DNA of 64,000 nucleotides from Sipunculus nudus. Its lineage: Eukaryota > Annelida > Sipuncula > Golfingiida > Sipunculidae. A program made the translations under genes and the position numbers. Below are positions 42,181 through 52,763 of the stretch, piece after piece. How positions within the stretch are numbered: position 1 is the stretch's first letter; each line of letters opens with the position of its first letter. The notes beneath the pieces are model-generated. The model had not been told where the DNA came from. It was given only the letters and a program-made list of their open reading frames with translations, and searched no databases. The stretch spans positions 62,001 through 126,000 of the forward strand of contig JAPPUL010000081.1 of NCBI GenBank assembly GCA_026874595.1. The letters run 5' to 3'.

Positions 42181-43620
42181 ATGAAATATGATATATTAAT
42201 AGCGTTAAGATTTTTGAAGGAATCTAGAGGCAGAGGCTTTATATCACGAATATCGTTAATAGCGTTTATAATAGTTAGTCTATCAGTGTTTGTGCCGCTT
42301 GTTATAATGTCTATCGTCAACGGTTTTCATGATAGTGTTTTGTTAAAACATATGAATAAAGATTATCATATACAAATAAGTAAGGGTAATTTATATGATG
42401 TAGAAAGTCTTTCCAAAAAGATTAATGAAATAGGGCTTGAAGATAAGATAAAGATAATGGTACCATTTTACCTATCGCATGGTCTTATTAAGGGAAAAGA
42501 CAGTAGGTATTTTGGAGTAGTAATACGTTTTGCAAGTGAGGATTCATATAAAGAAGATGATAGTCTGCGTGATAATTTCAAGATAATATCAGGAGGCTAT
42601 GCACTTGATTCGAAGTTTAGTATAGTGATAGGAGATGCGCTTGCAAGAGGCATTAGCAAGGACGAAGTTGAGTATAAACGATTTTTGAAGTTGGTGGATG
42701 AAGGTGGAGGTCCAGTCTTGTATTTATTGGTATCTCGCGAGAAGGGTTTAGGTGGAGTAGAATATGAGGCTTTTAATCTATCAGATGGCATTGTGGGTAC
42801 AGAGCAAGAAGATAGCGGAGATATGGTTTTGGGCAATCTTTCAACTTACAGATTAAAGGTGGTAGGAGTATATAGGTCGGGCTACGAGGAATATGATAAA
42901 AGCCTGGTATTTTCTAATCTAAAGACAGGCGAGCTAGTATATAATGCCCGAATAAAGTTACGAGGCAAAAGCTATCCGCTACTAACGGGCTTAGGGTTAA
43001 AGCTTTACAGTGTAGAAGATGTAGATAAAGTATCACTTAAATTAAATGAGCATCTACTAGGGTATCGAGTATCGACATGGGAGGTTTTAAATGGACATTT
43101 AATCTACGCTTTTAAGTGGGAAGAGCGAATAATGGCGGTAATATTATTTATAATAGTGCTTTGCTCAGTGGTTATAACGGTCTACATAAATTTAAATATA
43201 ATAGTCTTAGATAAGAGGCGAGAGATAGGGATATTGAAAACATTTGGGGTAAGGAATGTGAGGGTAGAAAAGGTATTCACGATATATGGATATATAATAG
43301 GCTTTGTGGGATGTAGTGTAGGGATATTATTGGGGATATTGTTAGTACTTTCGTTAAATGATATAATAAAGTTGTTTGAGCTATTTTATAATATGATATT
43401 GGCAAGTGTTCATAACTATATGGGATGGGAAGGGATGTATTCAGAGTGGCATTTTTTTTCGGGGGCGATTGGACATCTTGATGATTTTGAATATAAATTA
43501 AATTTAAAAGATATGTATTTGCTAGTATTTCTTGGGATGATGGTATCAGTTGGGGGAGCATATTTTTCAGTAAGGAGGCGATTAAGGAAGAGCATATCGG
43601 ATAGTTTGAAATATCAATGA
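42181..43620 (+). CDS. lolE: Lipoprotein-releasing ABC permease, LolC/E family
   Basis: 479 aa. An N-terminal span (ISLIAFIIVSLSVFVPLVIMS) is followed by a large periplasmic domain (~residues 45-310) and three C-terminal spans in an FtsX-type fold (AVILFIIVLCSVVITVYINL ... DKRREIGILKTFG). With LolD it extracts outer-membrane lipoproteins from the inner membrane. A single permease gene here suggests a homodimeric LolF-like arrangement, but a partner could lie elsewhere. The many lipoproteins in this window are potential substrates. Confidence 0.88.
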   Translation: MKYDILIALRFLKESRGRGFISRISLIAFIIVSLSVFVPLVIMSIVNGFHDSVLLKHMNKDYHIQISKGNLYDVESLSKKINEIGLEDKIKIMVPFYLSHGLIKGKDSRYFGVVIRFASEDSYKEDDSLRDNFKIISGGYALDSKFSIVIGDALARGISKDEVEYKRFLKLVDEGGGPVLYLLVSREKGLGGVEYEAFNLSDGIVGTEQEDSGDMVLGNLSTYRLKVVGVYRSGYEEYDKSLVFSNLKTGELVYNARIKLRGKSYPLLTGLGLKLYSVEDVDKVSLKLNEHLLGYRVSTWEVLNGHLIYAFKWEERIMAVILFIIVLCSVVITVYINLNIIVLDKRREIGILKTFGVRNVRVEKVFTIYGYIIGFVGCSVGILLGILLVLSLNDIIKLFELFYNMILASVHNYMGWEGMYSEWHFFSGAIGHLDDFEYKLNLKDMYLLVFLGMMVSVGGAYFSVRRRLRKSISDSLKYQ

Positions 43621-43737
43621 GTCGTAGGAGAGAGAGTAGTAGGAGAGAACATAGGAAAGATTAAATAGTTAATAAAGTTAATAATATAAAAGGAGAGCGT
43701 AAAAATAGTAGTAAATGCTAACTTAGAAGGCAAAAAG

Positions 43738-44406
43738 GTGATAGGAGTCGAAGGGTTATATAAAAGTTATCGTAATGGGCAATTAGAGGTTGAGGTTTTG
43801 AACGGGGTAGATTTTGAGGTATACCGTGGTGAAATAGTAACAATAACGGGTGAGAGTGGCTGTGGAAAGAGTACGTTATTAAATTTACTTGGAGGACTTG
43901 ATGTTCCAAATAGAGGAAAGGTGTTAGTAGAGGGTATGGATATAAACTTGCTTAGTGAGGATGAGCTTTCCCTATTTCGGAGTAAACATATGGGTTTTGT
44001 ATTTCAGTTTCATAATCTGTTAAAAGATTTCACAGCCCAAGAGAATGTAATGTTGCCCTATTTGAATGTTACCTTTAATAAGAAGGAGGCAGAATATAGA
44101 GCTAAAGCGTTATTAAAGATGGTAGGACTTTTAAGCAGAGCAGCTCACAAGCCAAGCGAATTATCGGGAGGAGAGCAACAACGTGTTGCAATAGCCCGAG
44201 CATTAATAAATAATCCTGATATACTATTTGCGGACGAGCCAACGGGTAATTTAGATGAGAAGAATAGTGAGGATGTGCATAAATTATTATGGAGTCTTAA
44301 AAGAAAGACAGATATAACTATATTGCTAGTTACACATAATTTAAATAGGTTTTCAGATGCAGATAGAATGGTTAAATTATCATATGGAAAGATAAATGAA
44401 AAATAG
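43738..44406 (+). CDS. lolD: Lipoprotein-releasing ABC transporter ATPase
   Basis: 222 aa from a GTG start with AGAAGG seven nt upstream. A stronger AAAGGAGAG site further upstream (43689-43697) has no ordinary start codon in frame after it. Walker A GESGCGKST, signature LSGGEQQRVAIARAL and Walker B ILFADEPTGNLDEKN are complete. FRSKHMGFVFQFHNLLKDF is characteristic of LolD. It powers the adjacent permease. Confidence 0.92.
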   Translation: MIGVEGLYKSYRNGQLEVEVLNGVDFEVYRGEIVTITGESGCGKSTLLNLLGGLDVPNRGKVLVEGMDINLLSEDELSLFRSKHMGFVFQFHNLLKDFTAQENVMLPYLNVTFNKKEAEYRAKALLKMVGLLSRAAHKPSELSGGEQQRVAIARALINNPDILFADEPTGNLDEKNSEDVHKLLWSLKRKTDITILLVTHNLNRFSDADRMVKLSYGKINEK

Positions 44407-44419
44407 GAGGGACAAAGAT

Positions 44420-44653
44420 ATGGAAGTATTTATGCACTCGTATGATTATGCCTCATCAATATCTTCTAGTTTAGGAGTTAGTTCCAAGCCTGAGGTAGAA
44501 GATAATGTTTCGCAAGACGTGGTGCAAGTAGATAAGGTAGAGGAGGTAAGAAGAGCTGAGCCTAGAGAAGGCAAGGTAGAAGAAGTTGAACCTAAGACTA
44601 TTTCCCTAGAACAATCTTTAGAAGAGACAAGAGGAGTTAATTTACTAGTCTAA
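44420..44653 (+). CDS. Small acidic protein of unknown function
   Basis: 77 aa from ATG 44420, eight nt after a perfect AGGAGG; an in-frame ATG at 44396 overlaps lolD. Ser-rich start (MEVFMHSYDYASSISSSLG), then a Glu/Val-rich low-complexity tail, probably disordered. Sits between lolD and the acyltransferase with tight spacing. No family recognised. Confidence 0.6.
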   Translation: MEVFMHSYDYASSISSSLGVSSKPEVEDNVSQDVVQVDKVEEVRRAEPREGKVEEVEPKTISLEQSLEETRGVNLLV

Positions 44654-44656
44654 TTT

Positions 44657-45574
44657 ATGGCTAATAAGGTACCTAAGAAGGGAAAAGTTGTTTGTGCAGT
44701 TGAATATGCATTTATGTTGTTTCTAACAAAACTTTTAAAGCTTATCCCTATAAAGTATTTTTATAAATTTGGCTTTTATTTTGGAAATATAGCTTATTAC
44801 GTTTTGCCATCTCATATCCGCAAAGGAGTCCGTGCACGCCTTAATATGGTATTTAATCACACTGACAGAGTAAATACTTCAGTTTTAACAAAAAAAGTTT
44901 TTGTAAATACCTTTTATTCTATATCTGAGTTTTTACTATTGCCCTTTATGAGACAAGAGGAATTTGATGAAAGATATAGTATAAGTTTTAAAGGCCTTAA
45001 TCTTTTAGAGTCAAGGATGGCAGAGGGTAGGGGATTAGTTCTTGTAACGGGGCATTATGGCAATTGGGAATTAATGACTAAAGCTATATCTAACTTAGGC
45101 TATAGTCTTAATGGGATATACCGGCCTTTTGATAATAGGTATATAGATAAATATGTATATGAGCTTAGATCTTCTTATCCAGCCAAGCTTATACGTCGTG
45201 AAGATGTTTATAAGAAAGGGATAAAGGCGCTTAAAAATAATGAAATACTAATATTTTTAATGGATCAAAATCAAGCGGTAAATGGAATATACGTATCATT
45301 TTTTGGAAAAGAAGCATCAACAGCAAAAGGTCCAGCCCTTTTGTCATATAGGTTAGAAGTGCCGATACTGCTATGTTTAATAAATAGAGTGTATAAAAAT
45401 GAGCATATCATAGTGATAAAGGAGATATCATTTTTCTACGGGCTTGGATTATCTGAGTTTTTGCAAAAGACAACACAAGAATTTACATATTTGTTGGAAC
45501 AAGCAATACGTGAATGCCCCGATCAGTGGTGGTGGTTCCATGACAGATGGAAAACTAAGAGGCAAATTAAATAA
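44657..45574 (+). CDS. Lipid A acyltransferase, LpxL/HtrB family
   Basis: 305 aa. A membrane-associated N-terminus (EYAFMLFLTKLLKLIPIKYF) and the catalytic HxxxxE/D motif in VTGHYGNWELM, followed by FLMDQN and FFGKEAST. It transfers a secondary acyl chain to lipid A precursors at the inner membrane. Which LpxL/LpxM position it acylates cannot be told. Last gene of the lol run. Confidence 0.85.
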   Translation: MANKVPKKGKVVCAVEYAFMLFLTKLLKLIPIKYFYKFGFYFGNIAYYVLPSHIRKGVRARLNMVFNHTDRVNTSVLTKKVFVNTFYSISEFLLLPFMRQEEFDERYSISFKGLNLLESRMAEGRGLVLVTGHYGNWELMTKAISNLGYSLNGIYRPFDNRYIDKYVYELRSSYPAKLIRREDVYKKGIKALKNNEILIFLMDQNQAVNGIYVSFFGKEASTAKGPALLSYRLEVPILLCLINRVYKNEHIIVIKEISFFYGLGLSEFLQKTTQEFTYLLEQAIRECPDQWWWFHDRWKTKRQIK

Positions 45575-45579
45575 TATTT

Positions 45580-45602
45580 AAATAAAGAATAAAGCTTTAT
45601 TT
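45580..45602. terminator. Bidirectional hairpin between convergent genes
   Basis: AAATAAAG (45580-45587) pairs with CTTTATTT (45595-45602), and AATAAAGCTTTATT (45588-45601) is itself a palindrome. It overlaps the stop codon of the minus-strand gene. Suitable as a weak two-way terminator; low GC makes it uncertain. Confidence 0.4.
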
Positions 45603-48600
45603 CAAAACAAATTCTATGTCTTCAATCAGCATATAATCTAAGGGATTTGGTGTTTTTTGTCTTTTGGATTGTGCTTTTAATCTCTTTTTTAATGAAATAT
45701 TAGCATTTTGCAATGCAACATAATTATTATTAAGAATATTTTGATTCCATAATTCTTTTGCAACTAAAGCAGAATTATTAAGTCGTGATGCATATTCTCT
45801 TGCCTGAAAATAGTGTAATCTTGCATATTCTTTAAGCTGGTAATTCCCCAATTCCTCACTCATAATATGATAGGATACTCCAAGATTATTATGACTTTGT
45901 GTTAACTTTGCAAATATATGGTTTTGTTTTAAGTTTTTTGGGTCGGGATTATTTCTATATTTATGAGCCAAGGGTTCATAAAAGTCTATTATGTTTTTAT
46001 AATGTCTTCTTGCCTCAAGATGGTCTCCAAGTCTTATGTAGGAATTTGCAAGGGCAAAATTAAGTGATGGATTAAACTTCATTGCAGGGATTGTCTTTAT
46101 GGAGTGCCATACTTGGCTTGCATTTTTATATTTGTTTTCTCTATATAGTATATAACCTATTTTGTAGAACAAATCTGGGGCTATCTTATTAGACTTTACA
46201 GCATGTACAAGATTCTTCCATAGCTTATTATTTTCATCATATTTCATCCTTTTATCAATCATTAAATTGAGTGCATTAGAATAATAGTATTTAGCTTTCT
46301 TAAATTGAGTTGAGTCTTTTAATTGAGTTAAATTGTTATACTTTATAATTTGACCTTTGGATAAGTTTTTAATAAAATCGCTTGTTGCTTGCATTGTCTT
46401 GTCATATACTATATTACCTAAGTTTTCCCAAGGAAGATGGTTTTTAATATCCTTTTCAATCGCTAATTGAAAGCTTTTTTCTGCAATCTTTATTATACGT
46501 GCCTTAGCAAGCTTCTCCTCTTCTATATTATTACTTAAATAACTTGCTCTTGTTAATATGTTTTCTCCTATCTTATTAAAAAATGCTGATTGTAATTGTT
46601 TGTTTAAGGGGTCTTTGTCTTTACGTACGGAGATTATTGCTCGTTGCATCTCCTCGTCCATCATGTGTTTTTGGTTTGTAATACCGGATAGGTTACTTAT
46701 CCTTTTAAAAAATTGCTCCTCTCCAAGCTTTATATAATAATAGGCAAAAAGACCTTTTACATAACTTTCTATACTCTTTTCTAAATCTCTTTCTTCTTCA
46801 TATAGCAAACCAAGATAATAATAGCTTTTAGGATATATTTTACCATTCCTTATTACATTATTTAATATTTTCTTTGCTTTCTTCGTCTGCCCATCCATTA
46901 ACAGATAATATCCATACTCACTTAATATCTTTTCATCTATGTAATCAATCTCTGATCTCTCGATTGCATAATCAATTGATCTTATTAACTCTTTTAATTT
47001 CTCTTTACTTTTAACATCTTTTGTCAACTCTATTTTTGTTAAATTAATATACAATAACCCATAAAGACCTTTTGGACTTTCTGAATCTATTGTTAGTATC
47101 TTGTTAAAATTATTCTCTGCTCGGGTTAAGTTTTTATTTGATAACTTTTGTGGTTTTAACTCATGCAATAACTTTGCCCATAATATATAGGTTCTCGCCT
47201 CTTTGTCAAGCACTTCTATATCTAGTTGATCTTTATCTAGTAACGGTTTATAGGCTCGATAGAGGGCTTGAGTTAAATAATATTCTACGTCATCAAAATT
47301 ATATTGTCCATTTATTGTACTTGTATTATAAGCTGCCCATAAGGCTTTCTTCTTGTATACTTCGCCTAAAAGCAGGTGTGCCTCTTTATCATTTGGTAAG
47401 TAATTTAAAACGCCTTTCTCAAGATTATTATGTTTGCCGCTTGTTTTACTTTTGTCTATTTTCTTTTTATTTTGTCTAGATTGTCCTGGTTTCCATTTCC
47501 GTATGTCATTTTGTAATCCATTTCGATGAAAACCATTTCGATGAAAACTATTTCCTTCTCTATCCATAGTTTTATACTTTTGGAGAAACTGTTTGTTTAG
47601 TTCCTCATCACCTGCTAGGAATATATGAGCGTAATAATAGGCTTGTGGATTATTTTCTTCCATGAACGCTTTGGCATATTTTATGTACCATTTTCTATTA
47701 CCCTCTGTATCTCCTTTTGCTATGAGAAATTTGTTTATTGCCTCTTCATAATAGTTCGTACCCTTCTTTATATCTGTTATGCCTTCTTTATACTTACTTT
47801 CACTTTCCATATAAGGCTTTAGTATAAATAACCATAATGGGATTATAAGTCCTGCCAATAATAGGATTGAAGCTATTAGCTTTGCCAGGGAAGGCCTTTC
47901 GCTTATATCTTGTGCTCTTTCTAGACGCTTTACTTTTTTTTCTTTTATGTCTATTTTTATATTTCGTTTACTTTCTAAGTAATCCTTTATTATAGCAATA
48001 TCAGGATTAGTTATTATTAGATGTGTTAATTCATCTAAATCTTCTTTTCGTAAACGCTCATTTATAATCGTATCTTTTGTTACGCTTGCAAGCATAGGTG
48101 GAAAGGTTGATATGTTTTTTTGAATAGTCTCTATATCCTCTTCTGTAAAGGCTAATCCTGTCTCTGGCTCCACCTCTTCTCTAACTGATTTAGTTGGCAC
48201 GGATTCATCTGGTAATTCAATCTCTGAAAGACTTGCCTCATCGCCTTTCAATTCTATAATTTCATCCTGCTCAGCATCCACAACAGGATATTCTTTACTA
48301 GCCTTTATATTTTCTACACTCTCTTCTCTTAGCTCTTCTTTATAAATCTCCCCTATATCTTTTGTAGCTTCCTCAACATTTAACGTTGGCTCAGATACAG
48401 ACTTTATTAGCTCTTCTGCCTCCTCTAAAGACGATACTTCTTCTCGTAGTTCTGCTTCTTTTAGTTCTTCTGCATCTTCAACACCTTCTTCTTCACCTTC
48501 TCCTTGCAACCTTATGCTAGATTCAAATTCTGATATCCTATCTACATCATCTTTAGTGATCTCAAGCTCTTCTTTAAGCTCTATTTCTTCTGCTTCTAAA

Positions 48601-49853
48601 TCTGTTGACTCCTCTACTCCCTCCTCAGTCACACCAGACTCTTCAACTACTACCTCATCTGAAGCGATGTCCTCATAATCTTCAAACTCTTTAAGACTAG
48701 TAAATTCTGACTTTACATATTCTGAATCACTCTCACTTGGTTCCTCATTAATCAATATATTTTCAGCCTCTTCTTTAATATCTTCTTTAACATCTTCTTT
48801 AACATCTTCTTTAACATCTTCTTTAAGCCCAGATGATATTGCTTCTTGTTCTGAAAGTTTTATATTTTCTTCAAAATCTACAAGATCGTCGGTCTTATGT
48901 TTTTCTTCTCCTTTCTCCCTCTCCTCCCTCTCCTCATAATCTTCATAAACCCCCGCTGTAACGTCTTCTTCTTTATCATATTTCATAACCTCTTTTAAAT
49001 CTAACTTAGGCTCATCTACATTCTCTTCCAATATAGCTTCATCTATATCATTTAGGCTCTCTTCAATAAGTTCATCGCTAAGTTCATCGCTAAGTTCACC
49101 GTTTTTAATACCTTGTCGCTCTTCTAATCCATCACTTTCTCTTGGCAATTCTTCCACATCCCCTTCTACACCCCCTTCTACATCCACTTCTGGCCAGCCT
49201 ATGTCTACAAACTCTTTTTTAGCCTTTTTAGCATTCTCTTCCACTTCGTCCACTTCAGATTCTCCCAATAAGTCACCTCCTAAAGATTCTTCATATGAAG
49301 ATTCTTCAGCATCTGAATCATCGGATACTGATTCAACCACCGCTACGTCTTCTATGTCTATTTCTTTTCCTAATTCATTGTCCTCTTTAGACCCTGCCTC
49401 TTTAATCACTGCCTCTTTAGACCCTGCCACTTCCTTCGAAAGTTCAGGCAAATCTGCTACCTTCATATCTCCCTCTAAATCCTTACCCAATCCCTCTATA
49501 TCCTCAGGTGGTTTGCCCCCTGCAAGGGTCATGTCTAGATCCTTAAATAATTTATCTATTCCTTCTTGCGTTACTCGCCTCCTTTTATCTGTCTTTAATT
49601 TAGGCCTTTCGTAGTGTACTTGCGGATTTGCTTTAGCAAAAGCAACTTCTTTTGTGCCTTCATCTAAATCACTACCTCCCTCAGCTGACCCCTCTATAGC
49701 TCCTTCCATACTCGAGGTTAATTCACTCGATGATTCACCCCGCTCTACCCCTTCATCTCCTTCTACATTTAATCCCTTTAATAATTTCTCAAGTATCTGC
49801 TCTTCACCTTCGTTAAATCCTAAAGAATCATGACCTTGCTCTTTTTCACTCAT
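45597..49853 (-). CDS. Large acidic single-span TPR protein
   Basis: 1418 aa. Residues ~1-620 are Glu/Asp/Ser-rich and repetitive, surely disordered. One membrane span lies near 650-672 (LIASILLLAGLIIPLWLFIL). The remaining ~740 residues are helical TPR-like repeats (HLLLGEVYKKKALWAAY, SYYYLGLLYEEERDLEKSIE, GLYGLLYINL). Topology: acidic cytoplasmic part, TPR part in the periplasm. A spirochaete membrane-anchored TPR protein that builds the flagellar collar (FlcA type) has a similar plan, so that is one possibility, but the long acidic head is unlike what I remember and I cannot confirm it. Confidence 0.65.
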   Translation of the reverse strand: MSEKEQGHDSLGFNEGEEQILEKLLKGLNVEGDEGVERGESSSELTSSMEGAIEGSAEGGSDLDEGTKEVAFAKANPQVHYERPKLKTDKRRRVTQEGIDKLFKDLDMTLAGGKPPEDIEGLGKDLEGDMKVADLPELSKEVAGSKEAVIKEAGSKEDNELGKEIDIEDVAVVESVSDDSDAEESSYEESLGGDLLGESEVDEVEENAKKAKKEFVDIGWPEVDVEGGVEGDVEELPRESDGLEERQGIKNGELSDELSDELIEESLNDIDEAILEENVDEPKLDLKEVMKYDKEEDVTAGVYEDYEEREEREKGEEKHKTDDLVDFEENIKLSEQEAISSGLKEDVKEDVKEDVKEDIKEEAENILINEEPSESDSEYVKSEFTSLKEFEDYEDIASDEVVVEESGVTEEGVEESTDLEAEEIELKEELEITKDDVDRISEFESSIRLQGEGEEEGVEDAEELKEAELREEVSSLEEAEELIKSVSEPTLNVEEATKDIGEIYKEELREESVENIKASKEYPVVDAEQDEIIELKGDEASLSEIELPDESVPTKSVREEVEPETGLAFTEEDIETIQKNISTFPPMLASVTKDTIINERLRKEDLDELTHLIITNPDIAIIKDYLESKRNIKIDIKEKKVKRLERAQDISERPSLAKLIASILLLAGLIIPLWLFILKPYMESESKYKEGITDIKKGTNYYEEAINKFLIAKGDTEGNRKWYIKYAKAFMEENNPQAYYYAHIFLAGDEELNKQFLQKYKTMDREGNSFHRNGFHRNGLQNDIRKWKPGQSRQNKKKIDKSKTSGKHNNLEKGVLNYLPNDKEAHLLLGEVYKKKALWAAYNTSTINGQYNFDDVEYYLTQALYRAYKPLLDKDQLDIEVLDKEARTYILWAKLLHELKPQKLSNKNLTRAENNFNKILTIDSESPKGLYGLLYINLTKIELTKDVKSKEKLKELIRSIDYAIERSEIDYIDEKILSEYGYYLLMDGQTKKAKKILNNVIRNGKIYPKSYYYLGLLYEEERDLEKSIESYVKGLFAYYYIKLGEEQFFKRISNLSGITNQKHMMDEEMQRAIISVRKDKDPLNKQLQSAFFNKIGENILTRASYLSNNIEEEKLAKARIIKIAEKSFQLAIEKDIKNHLPWENLGNIVYDKTMQATSDFIKNLSKGQIIKYNNLTQLKDSTQFKKAKYYYSNALNLMIDKRMKYDENNKLWKNLVHAVKSNKIAPDLFYKIGYILYRENKYKNASQVWHSIKTIPAMKFNPSLNFALANSYIRLGDHLEARRHYKNIIDFYEPLAHKYRNNPDPKNLKQNHIFAKLTQSHNNLGVSYHIMSEELGNYQLKEYARLHYFQAREYASRLNNSALVAKELWNQNILNNNYVALQNANISLKKRLKAQSKRQKTPNPLDYMLIEDIEFVLK
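48778..48830 (-). repeat. 12-bp tandem repeat in TPR protein gene
   Basis: About four copies of a 12-bp unit encoding Lys-Glu-Asp-Val in the acidic head. Copy number can vary without loss of frame. Confidence 0.85.
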
Positions 49854-50411
49854 ACTTTATACTCCAACATCATAAGACATTAAACTCCATATTAAACTTC
49901 TTTTTAAATCTTATTTATTTTAAACTTAAAAAAAAATACTTTATCCTACATTTAGTATCTTATTTTATCTTATTTTATAATATTTATCTAGGATTCCTTT
50001 CTCAATATCCTTACTCGGCATCACTAAAAAAAAAGTAAAATATTTAACACAATCTAAGACCAAATATAACCATTTTTATCCCTATATATTCCCATAATAG
50101 ATGCCTATTATAACCAAGCTCTAGATTTAAAAATTACTCCATATCTCATGTCTCTTTCCCATACCCTAACTTCCCACTCCTCTACACCACCACCATACTA
50201 ATACTTTTTCCACCCTTTATCTCAACTTTTTAAACTATTTTATCTGATACCTTAAATTTATAGCTACTTATCTGCCGATTTTGCTTACTTAGATGCTTTT
50301 TTACACTTTATATTATATTTTTGTATATAAAGTTGAAATTTAATGTGTATATAAATTAAGCACATTATACTTAGTTTGGAGATTGTTGCACTTTCAACTA
50401 AAGGATTTTAG
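49854..50411. other. Divergent intergenic region, G-poor on plus strand
   Basis: 558 bp with no convincing ORF on either strand. Strongly pyrimidine-rich on the plus strand. One palindrome, ATAATAG-ATGC-CTATTAT (50094-50111), could be an operator. An 8-bp inverted pair, AGTTGAAA near 50331 and TTTCAACT near 50391, brackets the 5' leader of the next gene. Confidence 0.45.
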
Positions 50412-52604
50412 ATGTTTAGGTATAGATTAACTCACAAAATTTATTATCACTTTATCCATGCTGCTTTTTTAGTCGCTCTTTTTTACTCTTCATTGCTAAA
50501 CCCTAATAAAGTATATCCTAACTCCAATCCTAACTCAAGCACTAAACCTACCAATTTGTTAGTTTTGCCTGTCCAGTATCTTGAAACTAAGAAAAACCAT
50601 TTTACTCGGCAACAACAAAATAGTATTACTAAAAAGTTAACTGAAATTATTCAAACTTATTTTGTATTCTCAGGATTTGGTGTGTCTAATTTCAAAACTG
50701 CTAAAGAGTTCTTGGAGAATATCAATAAGCAAAAAATAAATATTAAAAATATTACTTCTTACTTTAAATCTTTAAATCAGCTTGACTATATTATCGCTTC
50801 TAAACTTTATTTTCTCAATGAGAGACTCTTTATCTCTTTTAATGTCATCCGCGCTAAAGATAATACCGTATTACTTGCTGATAAGCATTATATTTCAACT
50901 CTTAACTACTCTTTTATATCTAAAGATATTTATACCAATGTCTCTAGTATGATTACTCTTATTAATCCTATGGGCAAACAAATTGTTGATACTATAGACA
51001 TAGATAAGCATAAGAAACATAATATCACTGGCATTAACTTTCAACAGCTTAATCGTCTCCAGATAATGTTTATTCTCCCAAGCTCTTCTAAAATTAAATC
51101 TAACTTGAGGCAGCTTAGAATACACCTTAAAGACCTTGTTTCTTCTATCTATTCTAAGCACAAGGAACTGAGTATAGAAATTGCTATCGTGTCTGATAAG
51201 CATTTATTATCATTTACTTCTGATGTTGTTAAAGTTCAAGAGAATATCGAATATATTGAGAGTGTGGCTCTTACAAAACCTCAAAGTAAAAAAGATTTTA
51301 TCTCCATATTAAATAAAGGTATTAAATATAAAGGATGGTCTGTCTCAAGTAATGACTCTAAACTTATATTTATTTTTACTGATGACCCGTTCAAAATGAA
51401 GACAAGGCTTAAAAATGCTACTGATAAAATAATTAGTCCGTTGAAATATGCTTTGCATAATCGTAATACTCCTTTTGATGATGAGAAATTAAAGGTTATC
51501 GCTAACATGTTTAAGCGATCTATTGCGGATGTGCTTGATGCAAGACATTATTCTATGAGTAGTCTTTCTAATATAAATGTAAAATATCTTGTGGATAGTC
51601 TTTTGATACAAGATAGAGATTTAGCGTATCGTTTTAATGTAGGGGTTCGTGATCTTACAACCGGGAGCTTGGTACACTCTATAAAAACAAAGTCTTCTTG
51701 GGATTTTTTAGGAATTCAACAGGATATAAAATATATTAAATATAAACTCAAAGTATTTTTTGATGAGCTAATTAGTGCTAAGCGTAAGGATATATTAGAA
51801 AATCTCAATAATCGTGATTATTCTAGTATTATGAGCATAGCAGCCAATAAGAGCATAAAACTGTTTGTTGGAGTATCTGATGTACAAGAAAATACCCAGG
51901 ATTTACTTGTAAGGCTTGCTCGAATGATTGGGGGCTATTATATAAATCCTGAATATAGTATCTTGGCATACAGAGAAGAAGGTAAGCACTATGATAATTT
52001 TGTATATAAGTTCCGTAAGTTGTACAAGATACTTAAAGAACATGGTAGAACATATAATATGCTTATAAGTAAGAATGTTCATGGGTTTGAAGAGGTAGAA
52101 TCAATACTAGCTTCACAAGGTTATGGTATACTTGAGAGCTCAACATTATATTTAAAGTTATCAAAAGTAATAAGTGCTATATATTTACAGGATAAAGTAC
52201 AGGATAGTATTAAGGGTAGGCTAAACAAAGTGGGGTTTGTATTAAAAAGTGATGGATATAATTATCCGCTGACATTGAATAACGTAAACAGCACTTCATT
52301 AAATAATCTATTAAATTTAGTAAAGAGTAAAAAAGAAGTAATAATAGCGAGCAGGATAATACCAGTAAGCCCATACAAAGTTTCTTATGAAGGGAAAACT
52401 GAGCGCGAGGGACGTATATTGAATTTTGCTTTATCCGAGAATAATGTTATAATATTTGATATCGATGATAATAAAGCAGTATCAGAAGAAATAATAAGTA
52501 AAATAGAAGATATAAATAAAAAGGTTTATTTGTATAATTCCAACGGGTTGCTTAAAAATGGAAGAATATGGTTTATCAGGGGAGTATTAGCCTTTGCAAA
52601 ATAA
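50412..52604 (+). CDS. Exported protein with vWA-like region, function unknown
   Basis: 730 aa. An N-terminal hydrophobic signal (FIHAAFLVALFYSSLL) precedes a domain like TolB/FlgO-type N-terminal modules (NLLVLPVQYLE ... DYIIASKLYFLNERLFISFN). A Rossmann-like region (LQIMFILPSSSKI ... LSIEIAIVSD) resembles a vWA domain without a full MIDAS. The C-terminal ~300 residues match nothing I know. Base composition changes sharply near 51.48 kb: pyrimidine-rich before, purine-rich after, within one frame. Confidence 0.6.
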   Translation: MFRYRLTHKIYYHFIHAAFLVALFYSSLLNPNKVYPNSNPNSSTKPTNLLVLPVQYLETKKNHFTRQQQNSITKKLTEIIQTYFVFSGFGVSNFKTAKEFLENINKQKINIKNITSYFKSLNQLDYIIASKLYFLNERLFISFNVIRAKDNTVLLADKHYISTLNYSFISKDIYTNVSSMITLINPMGKQIVDTIDIDKHKKHNITGINFQQLNRLQIMFILPSSSKIKSNLRQLRIHLKDLVSSIYSKHKELSIEIAIVSDKHLLSFTSDVVKVQENIEYIESVALTKPQSKKDFISILNKGIKYKGWSVSSNDSKLIFIFTDDPFKMKTRLKNATDKIISPLKYALHNRNTPFDDEKLKVIANMFKRSIADVLDARHYSMSSLSNINVKYLVDSLLIQDRDLAYRFNVGVRDLTTGSLVHSIKTKSSWDFLGIQQDIKYIKYKLKVFFDELISAKRKDILENLNNRDYSSIMSIAANKSIKLFVGVSDVQENTQDLLVRLARMIGGYYINPEYSILAYREEGKHYDNFVYKFRKLYKILKEHGRTYNMLISKNVHGFEEVESILASQGYGILESSTLYLKLSKVISAIYLQDKVQDSIKGRLNKVGFVLKSDGYNYPLTLNNVNSTSLNNLLNLVKSKKEVIIASRIIPVSPYKVSYEGKTEREGRILNFALSENNVIIFDIDDNKAVSEEIISKIEDINKKVYLYNSNGLLKNGRIWFIRGVLAFAK

Positions 52605-52763
52605 ATAATAAGGCTTCTAGCCTAGCACCTAGTAAAATGGTCTTCGCAAAGATAATAAACACCACCCATGTAAACAGGCAAAATTAAGTACAACGCCGCT
52701 AAGAATGAGTAGAGGCTATTCTAGGATATTACATTAATGTAGCAAAGTCAAGGTCTATTTTAT

